Shown: in pieces, positions 22,457 through 34,210 of the stretch | How the letters are laid out: every line of letters begins with the position of its first letter | Position numbering within the stretch: position 1 is the stretch's first letter | Assembly (NCBI GenBank): GCA_950295325.1 | Contig: OX485804.1 | Coordinates: 30,876,001-30,940,000 of the forward strand | DNA from: Polytrichum commune | Taxonomy: Eukaryota > Streptophyta > Polytrichopsida > Polytrichales > Polytrichaceae | Direction of reading: 5' to 3' | Length of the DNA: 64,000 nt | Position numbers and translations under genes: made by a program | Notes under the pieces: generated by a model | Database searches by the model: none | Told to the model about the DNA's origin: nothing | What the model saw: the letters and a program-made list of their open reading frames with translations, nothing else

Positions 22457-23306
22457 CTACAAGTTGAGAGAGCTGTGGATGAAGCCCAAGAGTGGGCCCT
22501 TCAAGTAGATGTTCTCCGTGATGAGCAGAGCCACCAAGCCTATCATGGCTGCTCGTCCGTTCCACCTCTCGTTCTGCGCATTAAAGGGCCCGTTGGCCCT
22601 GCTGTCGGGAGACTCTTTGTTGTACATGGGGATCAATGTGGCCCCGATGATGATGGGCGACACGAACAGGAAGTAGATCAACCCTCGCCCCTCCGTCACC
22701 TGCTCCCACACACTCTGCCCTGTCAAAATCTCCGCCACGAACGCCCACGTGATTCCCAACATCGCCAATCGGCTGTTGATAGTCTCCGGTGCGGGTCCGT
22801 CAAACTTCATCAGGCTGTTGGTACTAGTGTTTCCATCCTCTGGGCGCCGTTCGTTCTCGGGTCGGTAGAATTTCTCGACAGGGGAGCCCTTGAAGATGCG
22901 GAGAGGGTCATCCTTCTTCTCGGGATCGACTTTGGTGCCGGGCTGGATACAACCAACGGTTCACCGCCAGTCAACTAATTTAGCTCAAAACGTTGACATT
23001 AACAATCAAAACAAAACAACACACTCTTTTGCATTCTGCGCAAGTGCATGTAGAGAGCTTGAAGAGGAAAACGGAAGGGTTATGAGACATCGAAGGAATT
23101 GGACTTACAAGAGGAGTATTGGTGTCTTGCTTGGCAGAGACAACCAAGCTTCACTTTTGTTGCCTTGACACTGGAACTCGCATTTTTAATCCTCCGAGGT
23201 AAGAGGTAGATGCGTTAACATTCCTGAGCTGCGATGCTCCCAGCAACGGAAGCCCAGCCACAGCCTCCACACATCCGACCCTGCTCAACATGGTGGAAGT
23301 AGCCAT
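22457..23306 (-). pseudogene. ELIP: ELIP copy B with nonsense codon in the transit peptide
   Basis: Same structure as copy A: exon 1 23306-23109 (198 bp), exon 2 22942-22457 (486 bp), 166-bp phase-0 intron. Exon 2 is complete with both E-x-x-N-x-R helices and the FVSP variant. Exon 1 has an in-frame TGA at 23151-23153, where copy A has CGA (Arg) in the segment before SLVVSAK. Translation from the normal ATG would stop near residue 51, before the mature protein. The promoter keeps CCACTTGGCA, but there is no TATA box at the distance seen in A and C. It is either a young pseudogene or a sequencing/allelic variant. The clean exon 2 argues for very recent inactivation or gene conversion. Confidence 0.85.
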
Positions 23307-23559
23307 GTAGAATCACTAGCTTAGTTTTGAAGCGGTGCTTGTAATGGAAGGAGCCCCTCTACCGATCGAGAGCAGATATTTTGGTAAGTATCCGAAAGTA
23401 TAATGCCTCAGGTCTAGAATCCGAAGAAATTGACTCACTAATTCTGGCAGCTCGTTGATGGAGAGAGCAGGGCATGCGGTGAAATGCAATGGCGGCGATG
23501 GTGGAGGGGAACCCAGGAAGTGGTGAAGCGTGAAGAGGCCACGGTATGCATGCATGGGT

Positions 23560-23569
23560 TGCCAAGTGG
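23560..23569 (-). promoter_or_regulatory. Shared ELIP promoter element CCACTTGGCA (copy B)
   Basis: Located 263 bp before the ATG of copy B. It is followed on the minus strand by CCATGCATGCAT, which contains an RY-type CATGCATG box (the type bound by ABI3/VP1 B3 factors). Confidence 0.55.
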
Positions 23570-26474
23570 ACGATCCTGGAGGGAAAGTAAGTGCAGCAAG
23601 GTACGTAGACTCATAGCCCACCTACACCTACTGGTGCAGGCCATCAGTCCAGCGTTCTTACCGGGGCACTGGGGGGGCAGTGTGTTGAAAAGTTAAGGAT
23701 ATACTGTAGGTGCGAACAACCACTATTTTATAAGGGGGTATTACTTTCAATTCTCTTCTTTTTTTCACATGCTATCATTATGTAAATTTCTACTTTGGGT
23801 TAATAGAAAAATGACTTGCATTACTTATAATTCCAAATTACCTATTATTCCATACCCTATAGTACTTTAAAGATGTCCAGTGCCATTTTTGATACCCTAT
23901 ATTACTCTTAAGTCCATTTATAATTTTTAGCCCCCATGTTTTTAAAATACCCTATCATTTGTTCGCACGTATATTGCTACTCCAACCAATGACTACCCCC
24001 CCCCCCCCGAGGGCTTTCACTGGCCAAATCAACTCTAAAAGTGGTATGTGCTCGTTGGACCCGTTTGTTGGTCACCCATATTATTATAGTAAGTGCGGGC
24101 AGGCTATTAATTAGGTGTGCAATTCATGTCTTATTCATGTCTTCACCAGAGTCCGGGGAGATCTTTGGGCATAGTGTTTCCAAGTCAACTTGGGTAAGGT
24201 TGAGGTATTTATAACCAATATAATAAGAGAGTTTTCATTTTTTAGGAGGAGTAATATCGTGGAATTCTTTTTCTCTCAAAGAGAAACAAATTCTAAGGAA
24301 GATGAAAATTTTGAAAATTAAATCATTTTTTTTTTAAATCACGAATCTAGAATTTATTACAAATTCAAAGGGGTAAAGTTAGGGTAACACATAGTTGAAT
24401 CTACCGAAGGTGTCAATGCAAAAGGCAAAGGTCGGTGAAGGCATCAGATTGCGACGGTGAGGTTCAAATTGCGGGCTTCTCTCATTTTGGTGGATGCCTT
24501 CTTGTGTTTTCTTTCTGAGAAGGTCTCAATTGTCTTTGGCATTGCACTTGCCTACACTATTTTTTTTTTCTAGGATGTTGTATGAAGCTCTTATTAGGTA
24601 AACATTTCAATTGAAGGTCCCAATTTCAAGACATCATTCAACACCTCCGAATAACTAGTTGAGCCAATTGAGACTCAAAATAGATGTGCCATTCTCCTTG
24701 AAAACCACACACCTAATTCTCAAACTAGTTTTTTGTTTTATTATGAATTTTTTATTTTTGTGATTTGAATGGTTACTCAATTGCTATGTTCATTTGTTTT
24801 ATGTTGCTTACTAGTTTGGTTCAAATATGCTCATGTACATTGCACATGTCCACGCCAAACACTTACTCTAAAACCTTTAATGTCCATGTAAGCAAATGCC
24901 TAAGTTTTACAAGTATTATAGCGTGCCAAGAATTAGGCTACATTTTGACTTTAAATTACCCATGGGGTGCTGGAAATTAAGACCAAGTAGCTTTTTTTCT
25001 ACTAGAGGGGTCTCTTAAAATCATACTTACTAGGTAAATAGCCCCCCAAAAAATACCCAGTTCACGCACATGGTTACAAAATATAAGGGCAAGTGACCTC
25101 TCCAAGACAAGTTCTTGGTTCAGTGGCGATAATATGAACGCGAATTTTGAAAAATAACTTTGTCTTGATAATATTGTAAAAAGTAAATTATAAAGTTCAT
25201 AGGTCTTTGCGTAGATTCAATTATAGAGAGAGAGCCTAAGTTGTATCTCAAATCATATCCCAAAAATTGTATCGGAATTGCAATACTTAGTTCTACTTAT
25301 TTTGTACAACTTGCATAACATTATTCAACCCTAGGTCTAACCTTTATAGACCCTCAAATCCTTGGAAAACAATGTGGAGAGTAGTCCGAGGGGGGGGGGG
25401 GCATATTCAATGATGTTGAATTTTGTAACTCCCTTTCATAATAATTGCCACATAAGCATTACAGGGTCTTCTTATAATACATATAAAATGTTTGAAAGAG
25501 ACTCATCAAGGTCATGTTGGCCAAAACAAATCCTATATATATGAGAACCCAAGAAACTTTGGTGCGCCCTACAATTTATCATGACATTACTATATGGCCC
25601 ATGTAATAATATTCAAAGATTGAGAAAAAAGATGACTCCCTAAAGCACAAATCTTGTTTTCCCCTATGCTCAATCTAAGCCATCAATCTCCATGATCATA
25701 AGGCCTAGTGGTTGGGAGGACACCCCAACAGTTAGACCCTTGGCCCTAGGGGTAACCCAAGGTAGACAACCCTTCTTTGGTTGAATTTCTTATTAAGACA
25801 CCTATAATTGAGTGATATGTGATCTAGTGTGGCTCCAAGAATGAATACTAATTGGACATGTGTTTAAAAGAGATTGAACTATGTGCTCAAATTTTGATAT
25901 TAACCATTCTAAGCTCAACAATCAACATCATTTGGGGGGACCTATATAATGAGCACAAGAATCTTGACTTTGATACGAAGATATTCATATTATGAGCTAC
26001 AAAAACTATGAGGAATGTGTCTATGGCCTCGAATTGAATTTGCTAATCATCTTGTACTAATTACATGTTTCATATCCTATGAGAAGTGGGCTAGTGTGAG
26101 AAAAAGAGCCATTTAAGGCCCATGTACCTTAGTCCGTGCACGCAATGCCCATGGAAATGTAAAGACCTAGACCAAATTATCCATTGTAATTTGAGGTGAC
26201 TTTACTTCATGTAATGCACCCCACAAAGTGCATTATGTTTATGAGCAGGCATTACATTTCTCCAACCAATCAAAGCTGCTAAAATCAATCCTCAAGCCTT
26301 TACGATCGGTAGTGCATGAGTGGGAGACTTGCATTATGGGAATAAGGACACTTGCATCACCTATTGCATGGTTCTTTCCTAAAGAACTTAGTTAAGTAAG
26401 GCCTTAAAGCCACATGTTAAGAAAAATTTGCTATTTCAAGGAGGTTAAATATTTTGGAAAGTTTTTAGTTTTTT
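23570..26474. other. Intergenic, AT-rich
   Basis: No gene recognised. Notable items are a C14 run near 23997-24010, a G run near 25390-25401 and a lone transposon-end-like word at 24147 (CAGAGTCCGGGGAGATCTTT). Short reading frames here have no family resemblance. Confidence 0.55.
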
Positions 26475-26835
26475 TGTAACGTTCTCAAATATTATGAGAT
26501 TCAAGAGGCATGTTCCACCCAACCTTAGAGCTTATATACAAGTACCACTGGCAGTTGAGGCCACCTCCAACTGGTAGTTAAGTGGTAGTTAAATATATAT
26601 TAACGAGCTCTCCCCCATGCCTTTAGGATATCTCTAAGTGCAGTTAAATAGTGGTCTCTACTTACGTGGGAGAACTACGTGTAGAACCACAGTCATCAAC
26701 TAGTAGTTAACTCCCTTTACCTTTAGGACTGCTAGAGCACTCAGGGTAGCGCCTCTAGTTTTATAGTAAAGGAGTCCCAGTTGAATGAGAGGTTGTAAAT
26801 AAATATAAAACAATAAATATGTAATACACGTTACA
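26475..26835 (-). repeat. 3' LTR of the chromovirus
   Basis: 361 bp, TG...CA ends. It lacks the 4 bp (ATTT) present in the other LTR and has AACGAG where the other has AATGAG. Confidence 0.95.
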
Positions 26836-26848
26836 CACCTCCCCACTT
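26836..26848 (-). other. Polypurine tract
   Basis: On the minus strand AAGTGGGGAGGTG directly precedes the 3' LTR. It is the usual plus-strand primer. Confidence 0.85.
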
Positions 26849-27045
26849 AGGAATGAACGTCCGCGTTCATGAATGATCCCAAATCGTAGTGCATCAAGAC
26901 AAATATAGTCAAGACCACCACTAATTTAAGCGAGCCATGGGATTTGTATCTGTACCATGCTCCATGCCAATTGGCAGGGTGAAACAAGTTAATAATAACA
27001 CCCCGTTTACTGGATCCTGTGCGGGCCGGAGAGAACAGAAGACGC

Positions 27046-28230
27046 CTACCCCGAAAATACCTTCCGCCTCAAACGTTTTTGCGCAGCTGGGGCTTTGCGG
27101 TCACGCTTAACACCGTGGCGTGTAAGTCTGTCCTCAGACTTTGCTACCGCATCCCAGTACTCCTTGAGGACTTCTACACTCAAGTTGCATTCGGGCTCCC
27201 ATGAATTATGCTCAAGTGCATATCCGAGCCATTTGATAAGATAGAATTTCTTGGGGCGAGAACGAGACCCTCTATCTTCGTGTGAAAGCACGCGTTCTAC
27301 TTCATAAGATGCATCTTCCTCAAAGACTGGCGGAGGGGGAGGCTGTACCCTGCCATCGGCCACATAAGGCCTAAGAAGTGACACATGAAAGACATCGTGG
27401 ATCTTAAATGTATCTGGCAGTTGCACACGGTATGCTACCACCCCTATCCTTTGCACCACCCGAAATGGGCCAATCCACCTTGGTAAAAGCTTTCGAGCTC
27501 CTGGGACCTTCAACTTAATGTTGGCAGTACTTACTAGCACTTGCTGGTCCACTTCGAACGAGACCTCTCGTCGGTTCTTGTCAGCATAGAATTTTTGTCG
27601 TTGTTGCGCAGCAATGAGATGTTTCTTGGCCTCGCCAATCACATGTGTCATATGCTCGACAAAATTCTGTGCAGCAGGGACTTGACACCTGCTGTTCCCA
27701 CTAATTGGTGTCCGGGGCTGCTGACCATAGTTCAGGACAAACGGAGTATTCCGTACAGACTCTTGCCAAGAGCTATTATATGCAAATTCAACTACTGCAA
27801 GGAATTCATCCCAATCATCTTGCATTGGGTTGACATAATGCCGCAACATATCCTCCAGGATACGGTTTACCCGTTCCGTCTGCCCATCAGTTTGAGGATG
27901 GAATGCGGTGGACATGGCCAACCTTGTCCCCAAAAGACCATGCAACGCATCCCAAAACCTACTTGTGAATCTAGCGTCCCTGTCGCTTAGGATTACCCTG
28001 GGTAGACCATGCAACTTATATACATGATCACGGAATAACCTTGCCGTACCTTCAGCAGTAACGTGTGTGGTGGTTGGCATAAAGTGGGCCATCTTGGACA
28101 ACTTATCCACGCACACAAAGATGGCATCATAACCATTAGCAGATGGAATCAATCCAGAGATAAAATCCATGCTCACTATTTCCCAATTTCTATCAGGAAT
28201 CTCCAATGGTTGTAAAAGGCCTGCTGGTTT
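27046..28230 (-). pseudogene. Chromovirus pol, 3' part: integrase core and chromodomain
   Basis: Continues pol in another frame. The integrase core shows Asp at VSMDFI, the second Asp at LSDRDARF and Glu in GQTERVNRILE, the D,D-35-E triad. It is followed by HDVFHVSLLRPY and a chromodomain with YLIKWLGYALEHNSWEPE. Relative to the upstream pol frame, one base is missing near 28228-28232, just after the HHCC finger (KSCKICQRSKP). The protein is therefore interrupted inside integrase. Confidence 0.9.
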
Positions 28231-30971
28231 AAGAGTAGGGGCTTACTCCTTTGGCAAATCTTACAAGATTTTATATAGCTTCTGATGAACCCTTGCATCT
28301 CAGGCCACCAAAAGTTTACTCGCACCCTCTTATACATCTTAGTTACCCCTACATGATCGCTATACATTGCATCATGATACTCACGAAGCAAAAATGACCT
28401 GATATTCGATCCTTGGAATGACACATCTGGAACCACAACCGCCTTTTCATACCACCAGATGTGATTATCATAAACAAAATGTTTCAGATTGTGCGGGTTT
28501 GAGAACCAAGGATCAAGAGCATACCCGGCAATGATAGTTTGATATAACTTCTGATCACTGACGAACTCCGGGTACCCCTTCGGATTGTTGTCTTGTTCAA
28601 CAGGATCACCTCGCCTAGCGTCTGCAGCCACCATTTGAAGGACCGAATTACTTGGAGCGGACCGCGGTGCCATCAAGGTTGGCTGGTCACCCGGGTCTAG
28701 TGGATTCCGACTCAGAGGATCTGCCATATTAATCCTTCCTGGTCTATACACCCATCTATAGATAAAATTTTGCTCCAAGAACTCCAACCACTGAGCTTGA
28801 CGCCTTGATAACGTCTGTTGTGTTTTTAAATACACCAGAGGGTTATGATCTGTGACAATCGTGCAATCTGCACCCTCTAGGTAACACCGCCAGGTTCGCA
28901 TGGCGTGCACAACTGCTGCAAGTTCTTGTTCACCAGTAGTGTAATTTCTCTCAGTGGGAGAAAATTTCTTACTCTCAAAAGCAATGGGCTTACCTCCCTG
29001 AAGTAAGACGGCCCCTGCTCCGAGTAAAGAAGCGTCACTAACAACCTCAAATGGCTCCCCTAACTTGGGTAAGGTCAGAACTGGTGCATGTGTTAAAGCA
29101 TATTTAACATTCTCAAAAGCGCGTTCACACTCGTCAGTCCAAATGTACTTGACTTTGCTTCGCGTCAGAGAAGTCAAAGGCGCAACTAGAGTGGAATATC
29201 CATGTATGAATCTGCGGAAGTAATTGCAAAGCCCCAAGAAGTATCGTAATTGTCCGACTTCAAGAGGTCTATGCCACTTGGCCACAGTCTCAATTTTCTT
29301 AGGATCCACATTGATGCCCTCCTTGCCAACAACATGTCCTAAATAATACAATTCATTCTTTCCGAAATGACACTTAGACATCTTTGCATAAAACTGATTC
29401 TCTCGTAGAATTTGAAGTACTTGTGCCAAATGACTGACATGTTCCTCCTCGTTCTTTGAAAAAATTAAGATGTCATCCAGATATACCAAAACAAACTTTC
29501 CAATGAACTTATAAAAAATACAATTCATTACTCCTTGAAAAGTTGCTGGTGCATTGGTCAATCCAAAACTTAATACTTTGAATTGGTAATGACCAAACGG
29601 TGTTCCAAACGCCGTCTTAGGAGCATCCTCCTCGGATATCCTAATCTGGTGATAACCTTGTGCCAAATCAAGAGATGAAAATACTGTAGAGCCGGCTAAC
29701 TGATCAAAAAGATCATCAATACGAGGCAACGGATAACGATTCTTTACCGTTTGCTTATTAAGTGCCCGATAATCCACCACCATTCGCAGCGCTCCATCCT
29801 TTTTTTTTACGAACAAGATGGGAGACCCATAAGGCGATGAACTAGGCTCTATCCATCCCTTTTTCAAATACTCCTTGATCTGTTTCTTGGCCTCCTGCAG
29901 CTCGAGAGGACTCAACCTATAGATCGGCCTAAATGGCGGCTTGCCATCTGGCTCTAAAGGAATAGTATGGGCAATTTCCCGCTCTAGAGGTAACCCTGTA
30001 GGTATGGGCTGAAAAACATCAGCATATTCCTCCAACATTGTGGCATAAAGTGTTGCCACTGTGTCCTCTACGTCGTCTCCCACCGCGGTCAACTGAACTA
30101 GGAACGACGTTGCTCCCTTCCGAATTGACCGTTTGAACTGCATGGCGGTGAGTCTATGGGGATTTGAACTCTGACATTGCACTGGGTTTACATGCAGTGT
30201 CATTTTACGGCGGCCCTTATACAACACGCAACATTCAGAGGCAAAATCCAAGCGTGCCTTGTGCTGCACTAGCCAATCATTGCCCAATATCAAATCAATG
30301 CCTTCACTTAACTTTGTCACCAGGCAAGTAATTTGGCTTTGATATTGCTGTATTCTAACATGAACTTTAATCTTGCCGTCCGTTTGGACTTCATTACCAT
30401 TGCCTAATACCAGTGTGTTACTACCATTTTTCACTTTTAACCCGAAGGTCTTAGCAAAACCAGAACTCACAAAGCAATGTGATGCGGCACTATCCATTAA
30501 TACAGATGCATCATGATGAGCTACTTGCCCTGAGAAACTCATCATCAGTTGAGAAGACAAAGTGAGCTGATTCAGCACACGTGGCCTAGGTTCATCCAAA
30601 TAAACATGCCACTGCACTGAGTTTGATTCAAATTGATGGACCAATTTAAATCGTGATAAAATTCTCTTAAGACTTTTTGCTTTACGTTTGTCAACAATAA
30701 AACAAGCACCGGTCTCATAGGGCGCTCCCTCTTTACCGTGCAAATAAGATCTCAAGAAACTTTGCAAATCATCCACTGATGGTATAATCAATGAGAACGC
30801 TCCATAAACTTTGGAGTTCACATCTAACACATCACTGAGTGGGAGTAACGAAATTGGCAAAAAAATATCTTTAAAAAAAATATCAGACACGACTACATTA
30901 AATTGCTTATTGACTAAGCCCTGAATCACTTCCAAAGTATCACTAGGCAAATAAAAAACACCCTCCGAAAC
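28176..30971 (-). pseudogene. Chromovirus pol, 5' part: protease, RT, RNase H, integrase finger
   Basis: An open stretch of about 930 codons. The retropepsin-like protease has DSAASHCF (DSG-type active site with Ala). Reverse transcriptase has LDLAQGYHQI and the catalytic YLDDILIFS. RNase H has VVSDASLLGAGAVL and TDHNPL, followed by the integrase zinc finger H-x-H...CKIC. It ends at a stop caused by the frameshift. Upstream it is in the same frame as gag, but stop codons at 30972-30974 and 31014-31016 intervene, so a gag-pol product would need readthrough or represents decay. Confidence 0.92.
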
Positions 30972-31013
30972 TTAAACAAGTCCTGACACTAGCCCGATGC
31001 CTAAGTGTCGGAC

Positions 31014-32132
31014 TTATGAAAAGGCTTCTTGCCTTTCTTTGCAGGTTGCTGCTGCAGCACTCTTCTTGCCATCAGGACAATCTCTAGCCAAGTGTCCTTC
31101 CTTGTGACATTGAAAACAAAGACCATCCTTTTTGTCAGTGCTTATTGCCGAAGGGGCCTCCTCTTTACCCTGCTTACTCTTCTTGTAAAAAGCGGAAGAG
31201 CGGCCTTCAGAGCGGCGAGACTTGTTGTCTCTAATCAACCCTGTGTGGCCATTGGTCTTGACAACCGGTGCATCAAAATGAGACTTATCATTGTCCCGTC
31301 CTTTTGCATCTTGTGTGTACGTAGCGTCTATAGTCACTGCATAATTGATGAGACGCTTGATGTCCTCCCATGGCCCACCATCGCCCTTAGGATCCACCAA
31401 GACCTTCTTGCGGATATCCTCCTTGAGCCCTGATATGAATCTCTCAATCTTATCTCCCCGGGAGACATGATTTTTAGTAATGTGTGAACACAACTGCTGA
31501 AACTCATTTGCATAGTCCTCAACAGAACCTTTCTGTTTAAGAACACGAAGCTTGTTCCGGGCTACCAACTCCTGATTGACACTGCCATAAGCAGTGAGTA
31601 ATGTATCATAGACGTTATCCCAGAGCTGTGGATCTTTCTTATCCGCTGCCAGCTCCAATGCAAGCATATCCCAATGTTGTGACACATTGGTTTCCAGATA
31701 TGTTGACGCAATTGTGACCCACTCCTCAGGAGCAATCTGGCGTGCAACCAAGAATTTTTTCATCTGGTTGAGCCAAGCCAGAATGGTAATTTTGGACTTA
31801 TCCTTGAACCGTTCCAGCTTGCCAGCAGCTGTGGTGGACTTAGAACGGTCCCCTTCATTATACTTCTTCAAGAGTTGGACCTGGCATTCCAATGCTTCCA
31901 AGCGATTGGAATGCGTGTTCACAATCGAGAAGGTTATTTCACCTTGCTGCTCTATATGCTGAAATTGACTTAAGTCATCAATCAATTTCCCATTGCAGTA
32001 ATCCTGAATAGCTTGGACCACCAAATTACGGATACTTGCATCACTCGGTGAAGAGGATGTGCCAATCGGGAAAACCTGGGGAGGACTATCCTCCCTTGAC
32101 GGTCCAGAAGTGTCCATATCCTCGATGGCCAT
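31014..32132 (-). CDS. Chromovirus gag
   Basis: Starts at the ATG giving MAIEDMD and ends at TAA 31014-31016, 372 aa. The capsid region includes LNQMKKFLVARQIAPEEW and KLRVLKQKGSVEDYANEFQQ, typical of plant Ty3 gag. A CCHC zinc knuckle (CFQCHKEGHLARDC) lies near the end. It packages the element RNA. The open frame upstream of this ATG runs into the leader and has no homology. Confidence 0.9.
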   Translation of the reverse strand: MAIEDMDTSGPSREDSPPQVFPIGTSSSPSDASIRNLVVQAIQDYCNGKLIDDLSQFQHIEQQGEITFSIVNTHSNRLEALECQVQLLKKYNEGDRSKSTTAAGKLERFKDKSKITILAWLNQMKKFLVARQIAPEEWVTIASTYLETNVSQHWDMLALELAADKKDPQLWDNVYDTLLTAYGSVNQELVARNKLRVLKQKGSVEDYANEFQQLCSHITKNHVSRGDKIERFISGLKEDIRKKVLVDPKGDGGPWEDIKRLINYAVTIDATYTQDAKGRDNDKSHFDAPVVKTNGHTGLIRDNKSRRSEGRSSAFYKKSKQGKEEAPSAISTDKKDGLCFQCHKEGHLARDCPDGKKSAAAATCKERQEAFS

Positions 32133-32851
32133 AACATAAACACACAAAATACAATGCCAAAAATTTGCGGGACTGCTCACGCGGTCCTGTACAATAAAAA
32201 CCAAAACAGTAAACAAAACAATTCTACCCCCCAGTAGCTTTCCCCAACAGAAAAAATAACCTTGTGTCTGAGAGCCAGAATTTTCAGATTTTAACCACGA
32301 GTAAACAACCTACTCAGAAATCTTGCCCCAAAATTTCGACCCGATCCGATTTTCTGCCTAGGAGTTATAAAAAATTTCGTATGTTGCTCTCAGAAGAACT
32401 TCAGAATAGGATAGCTTCCTCTGACTTTTTCGAAATGACCTGAAATTTTAACTGTGACTAAAGAGACTAAACACAAATCATCTCACCAAATTTCGAGCCT
32501 ATCCTATTTTTTGTCTAGGAGTTATACCCTTTTTCGTGCATAAATCTACCCAGGTTTCAGAATACTATAACTCCACCCCACTGACTTAAAACATCTTCAG
32601 ATTTTAGCAGTGATCACTAAAACCAATTATTTATGGCCCCCTAAAATGAGAGCCACAGGAGACGACGTAGCTCTCCTGTGCGACGCTCTCTGCCCAGGCA
32701 GCAAGCTGCCACCCTCTACTAGGCCGTAAGGAGACGAGACAAGACGAGGCGAGACGCGACCCCCCAGGACCGCAACACCCTCCAGAAAAAATTACCAGCA
32801 TAACAATTACACAGCGGAAGTTAATATAAACCCAAATGAAAACAAGGTACA
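32133..32851 (-). other. Chromovirus 5' leader
   Basis: About 720 bp between the primer-binding site and gag, non-coding. It contains three similar segments (ATTTCGA, GAGTTATA words near 32330, 32490 and 32560) that suggest a diverged internal tandem repeat. Confidence 0.6.
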
Positions 32852-32873
32852 AGAGCACCGGCTCTGATACCAA
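32852..32873 (-). other. Primer-binding site, initiator Met-tRNA
   Basis: The minus strand reads TTGGTATCAGAGCCGGTGC directly after the 5' LTR. TGGTATCAGAGC is the standard complement of the plant initiator Met-tRNA 3' end. Confidence 0.93.
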
Positions 32874-33238
32874 TGTAACGTTCTCAAATATTATGAGATT
32901 CAAGAGGCATGTTCCACCCAACCTTAGAGCTTATATACAAGTACCACTGGCAGTTGAGGCCACCTCCAACTGGTAGTTAAGTGGTAGTTAAATATATATT
33001 AATGAGCTCTCCCCCATGCCTTTAGGATATCTCTAAGTGCAGTTAAATAGTGGTCTCTACTTACGTGGGAGAACTACGTGTAGAACCACAGTCATCAACT
33101 AGTAGTTATTTAACTCCCTTTACCTTTAGGACTGCTAGAGCACTCAGGGTAGCGCCTCTAGTTTTATAGTAAAGGAGTCCCAGTTGAATGAGAGGTTGTA
33201 AATAAATATAAAACAATAAATATGTAATACACGTTACA
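32874..33238 (-). repeat. 5' LTR of the chromovirus
   Basis: 365 bp, TG...CA ends; see the element entry for the comparison with its partner. Confidence 0.95.
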
Positions 33239-33990
33239 TTTTTTTTTTCATAGATTAGCAAATCTATACAAAGTCTAAAAATTAATTTCAAAAATTAATA
33301 AATGCATGTGCAGCCTACAAAAACTCACAGAGTTGTCTTAAGGAAGGAGCCTTTTACTCTCCACTAGGGGGGTCTATGAATGTTGGATTGCTAGGTGAGA
33401 ATCACCACAAAACCAAACTTATTGCAAGTGAGGATCCTTTATTAAATGAAGGTGTTGTCCCCCTTTTGTAGATCACTACTTACACCACCTCGTTGAGCGA
33501 ATAGATCCCCGATTAGCTAGAGTGATTGGCCAAAGTTGATGCTCTTCTAAAAGCATATTTCCATCCTTCTTAGATCACTACTATGAATGGCCAAAGTGGT
33601 GTTATTTATACTTAATGTCGCATACAATCAATCGTTTTTAACAATGACTTTTTTAAAGTCACCGTTCCTCTCATAACATTACTCAATGACGTGGGCCCTC
33701 ATAATATAATAGTGGGAGCTTAGTTTGAATTTGAGTCTCCCTACGCAGCTTTTCGAACATCCGACGCTTATATTATGAGGGCCCATAGAACAAGAGCTAC
33801 ACGTTGAGTAAGGTTATCCTCACTTTGTTGACAGATTAAGAATGAAAAAAAGGTAGGTGGGTTACTTTGAAGGCCGCCTCGGTACCTTAGGCGCTTCGTA
33901 GCCGTCCGATATGCGGATGGAGGGTGCAGGAGCTCCGGAGGGCGTGGTTGGCACACGGAGGATTCATTGACCTCCACTTTTCCTCTTATT
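33239..33990. other. Intergenic between chromovirus and ELIP copy C
   Basis: AT-rich, no gene recognised. Contains a 145-bp MITE-like inverted repeat at 33673-33817, about 390 bp before the ELIP start codon. Confidence 0.55.
33673..33817. mobile_element. MITE-like element with GGGCCCTCATAA inverted repeats
   Basis: Ends are ATAACATTACTCAATG and, inverted, ATAACCTTACTCAACG. Internally GGGCCCTCATAATATA is mirrored by TATATTATGAGGGCCC. A 146-bp relative lies at 43992-44137 and a partial one near 43417-43470. No clear target duplication was seen. Confidence 0.65.
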
Positions 33991-34000
33991 CCACTTGGCA
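33991..34000 (+). promoter_or_regulatory. Shared ELIP promoter element CCACTTGGCA (copy C)
   Basis: 220 bp before the ATG. It is followed by GTCCATGCAC, where copy B has ACCCATGCATG, so the CATGCA word is shared too. Confidence 0.55.
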
Positions 34001-34062
34001 GTCCATGCACGCCGCCCTTATGCGCATTCGACACAACACCCGCGGAGCCCTCTCAATCCTCC

Positions 34063-34070
34063 TTTATATT
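34063..34070 (+). promoter_or_regulatory. TATA-like element of ELIP copy C
   Basis: TTTATATT, about 145 bp before the ATG, the same distance as in copy A. Confidence 0.5.
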
Positions 34071-34210
34071 GCCTCACACCACGCCTCCCTCTCCATTCCC
34101 GATCATCAGCTCCACGTTTTGCTTCTCATTGTATCAAACTTGCTTCTCGCATTCACTTGCAATTGTAATAAACTTTGGGCACCATCAGCTCTGAATCCTT
34201 TCTTCGAACT

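Larger units (their letters stand above)
26475..33238 (-). mobile_element. Ty3/gypsy chromovirus, complete with both LTRs
   Basis: A 6.76-kb LTR retrotransposon on the minus strand. LTRs at 26475-26835 and 32874-33238 both start TGTAAC and end GTTACA. They differ by one substitution and one 4-bp indel, so the insertion is young. Flanks are TTTTT on both sides (a 5-bp duplication inside T runs). The primer-binding site matches initiator Met-tRNA, and a purine tract precedes the 3' LTR. Gag and pol are recognisable, with a C-terminal chromodomain that defines chromoviruses. Two in-frame stops between gag and pol and a frameshift in integrase make this copy non-autonomous unless recoded. It sits between ELIP copies B and C. 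Confidence 0.95.

Noticed and set aside
22475-22978. Plus-strand frames over the ELIP exons as genes
   Set aside because: Antisense of strongly conserved ELIP exons; the same shadow appears at each copy.
23997-24010. Homopolymer C/G runs (23997, 25390, 45820, 54727) as functional sites
   Set aside because: Short mononucleotide runs are common slippage products and there is nothing consistent around them.
26855-26872. Another palindrome copy (GAACGTCCGCGTTC)
   Set aside because: It has a four-base centre and lies in the 3' end of the chromovirus, where GGACGTTCATTC-type sequence before the purine tract is usual for this group.
27019-28206. Plus-strand frames over the chromovirus (e.g. 27541-27990) as host genes
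   Set aside because: They are antisense shadows of the integrase coding sequence.
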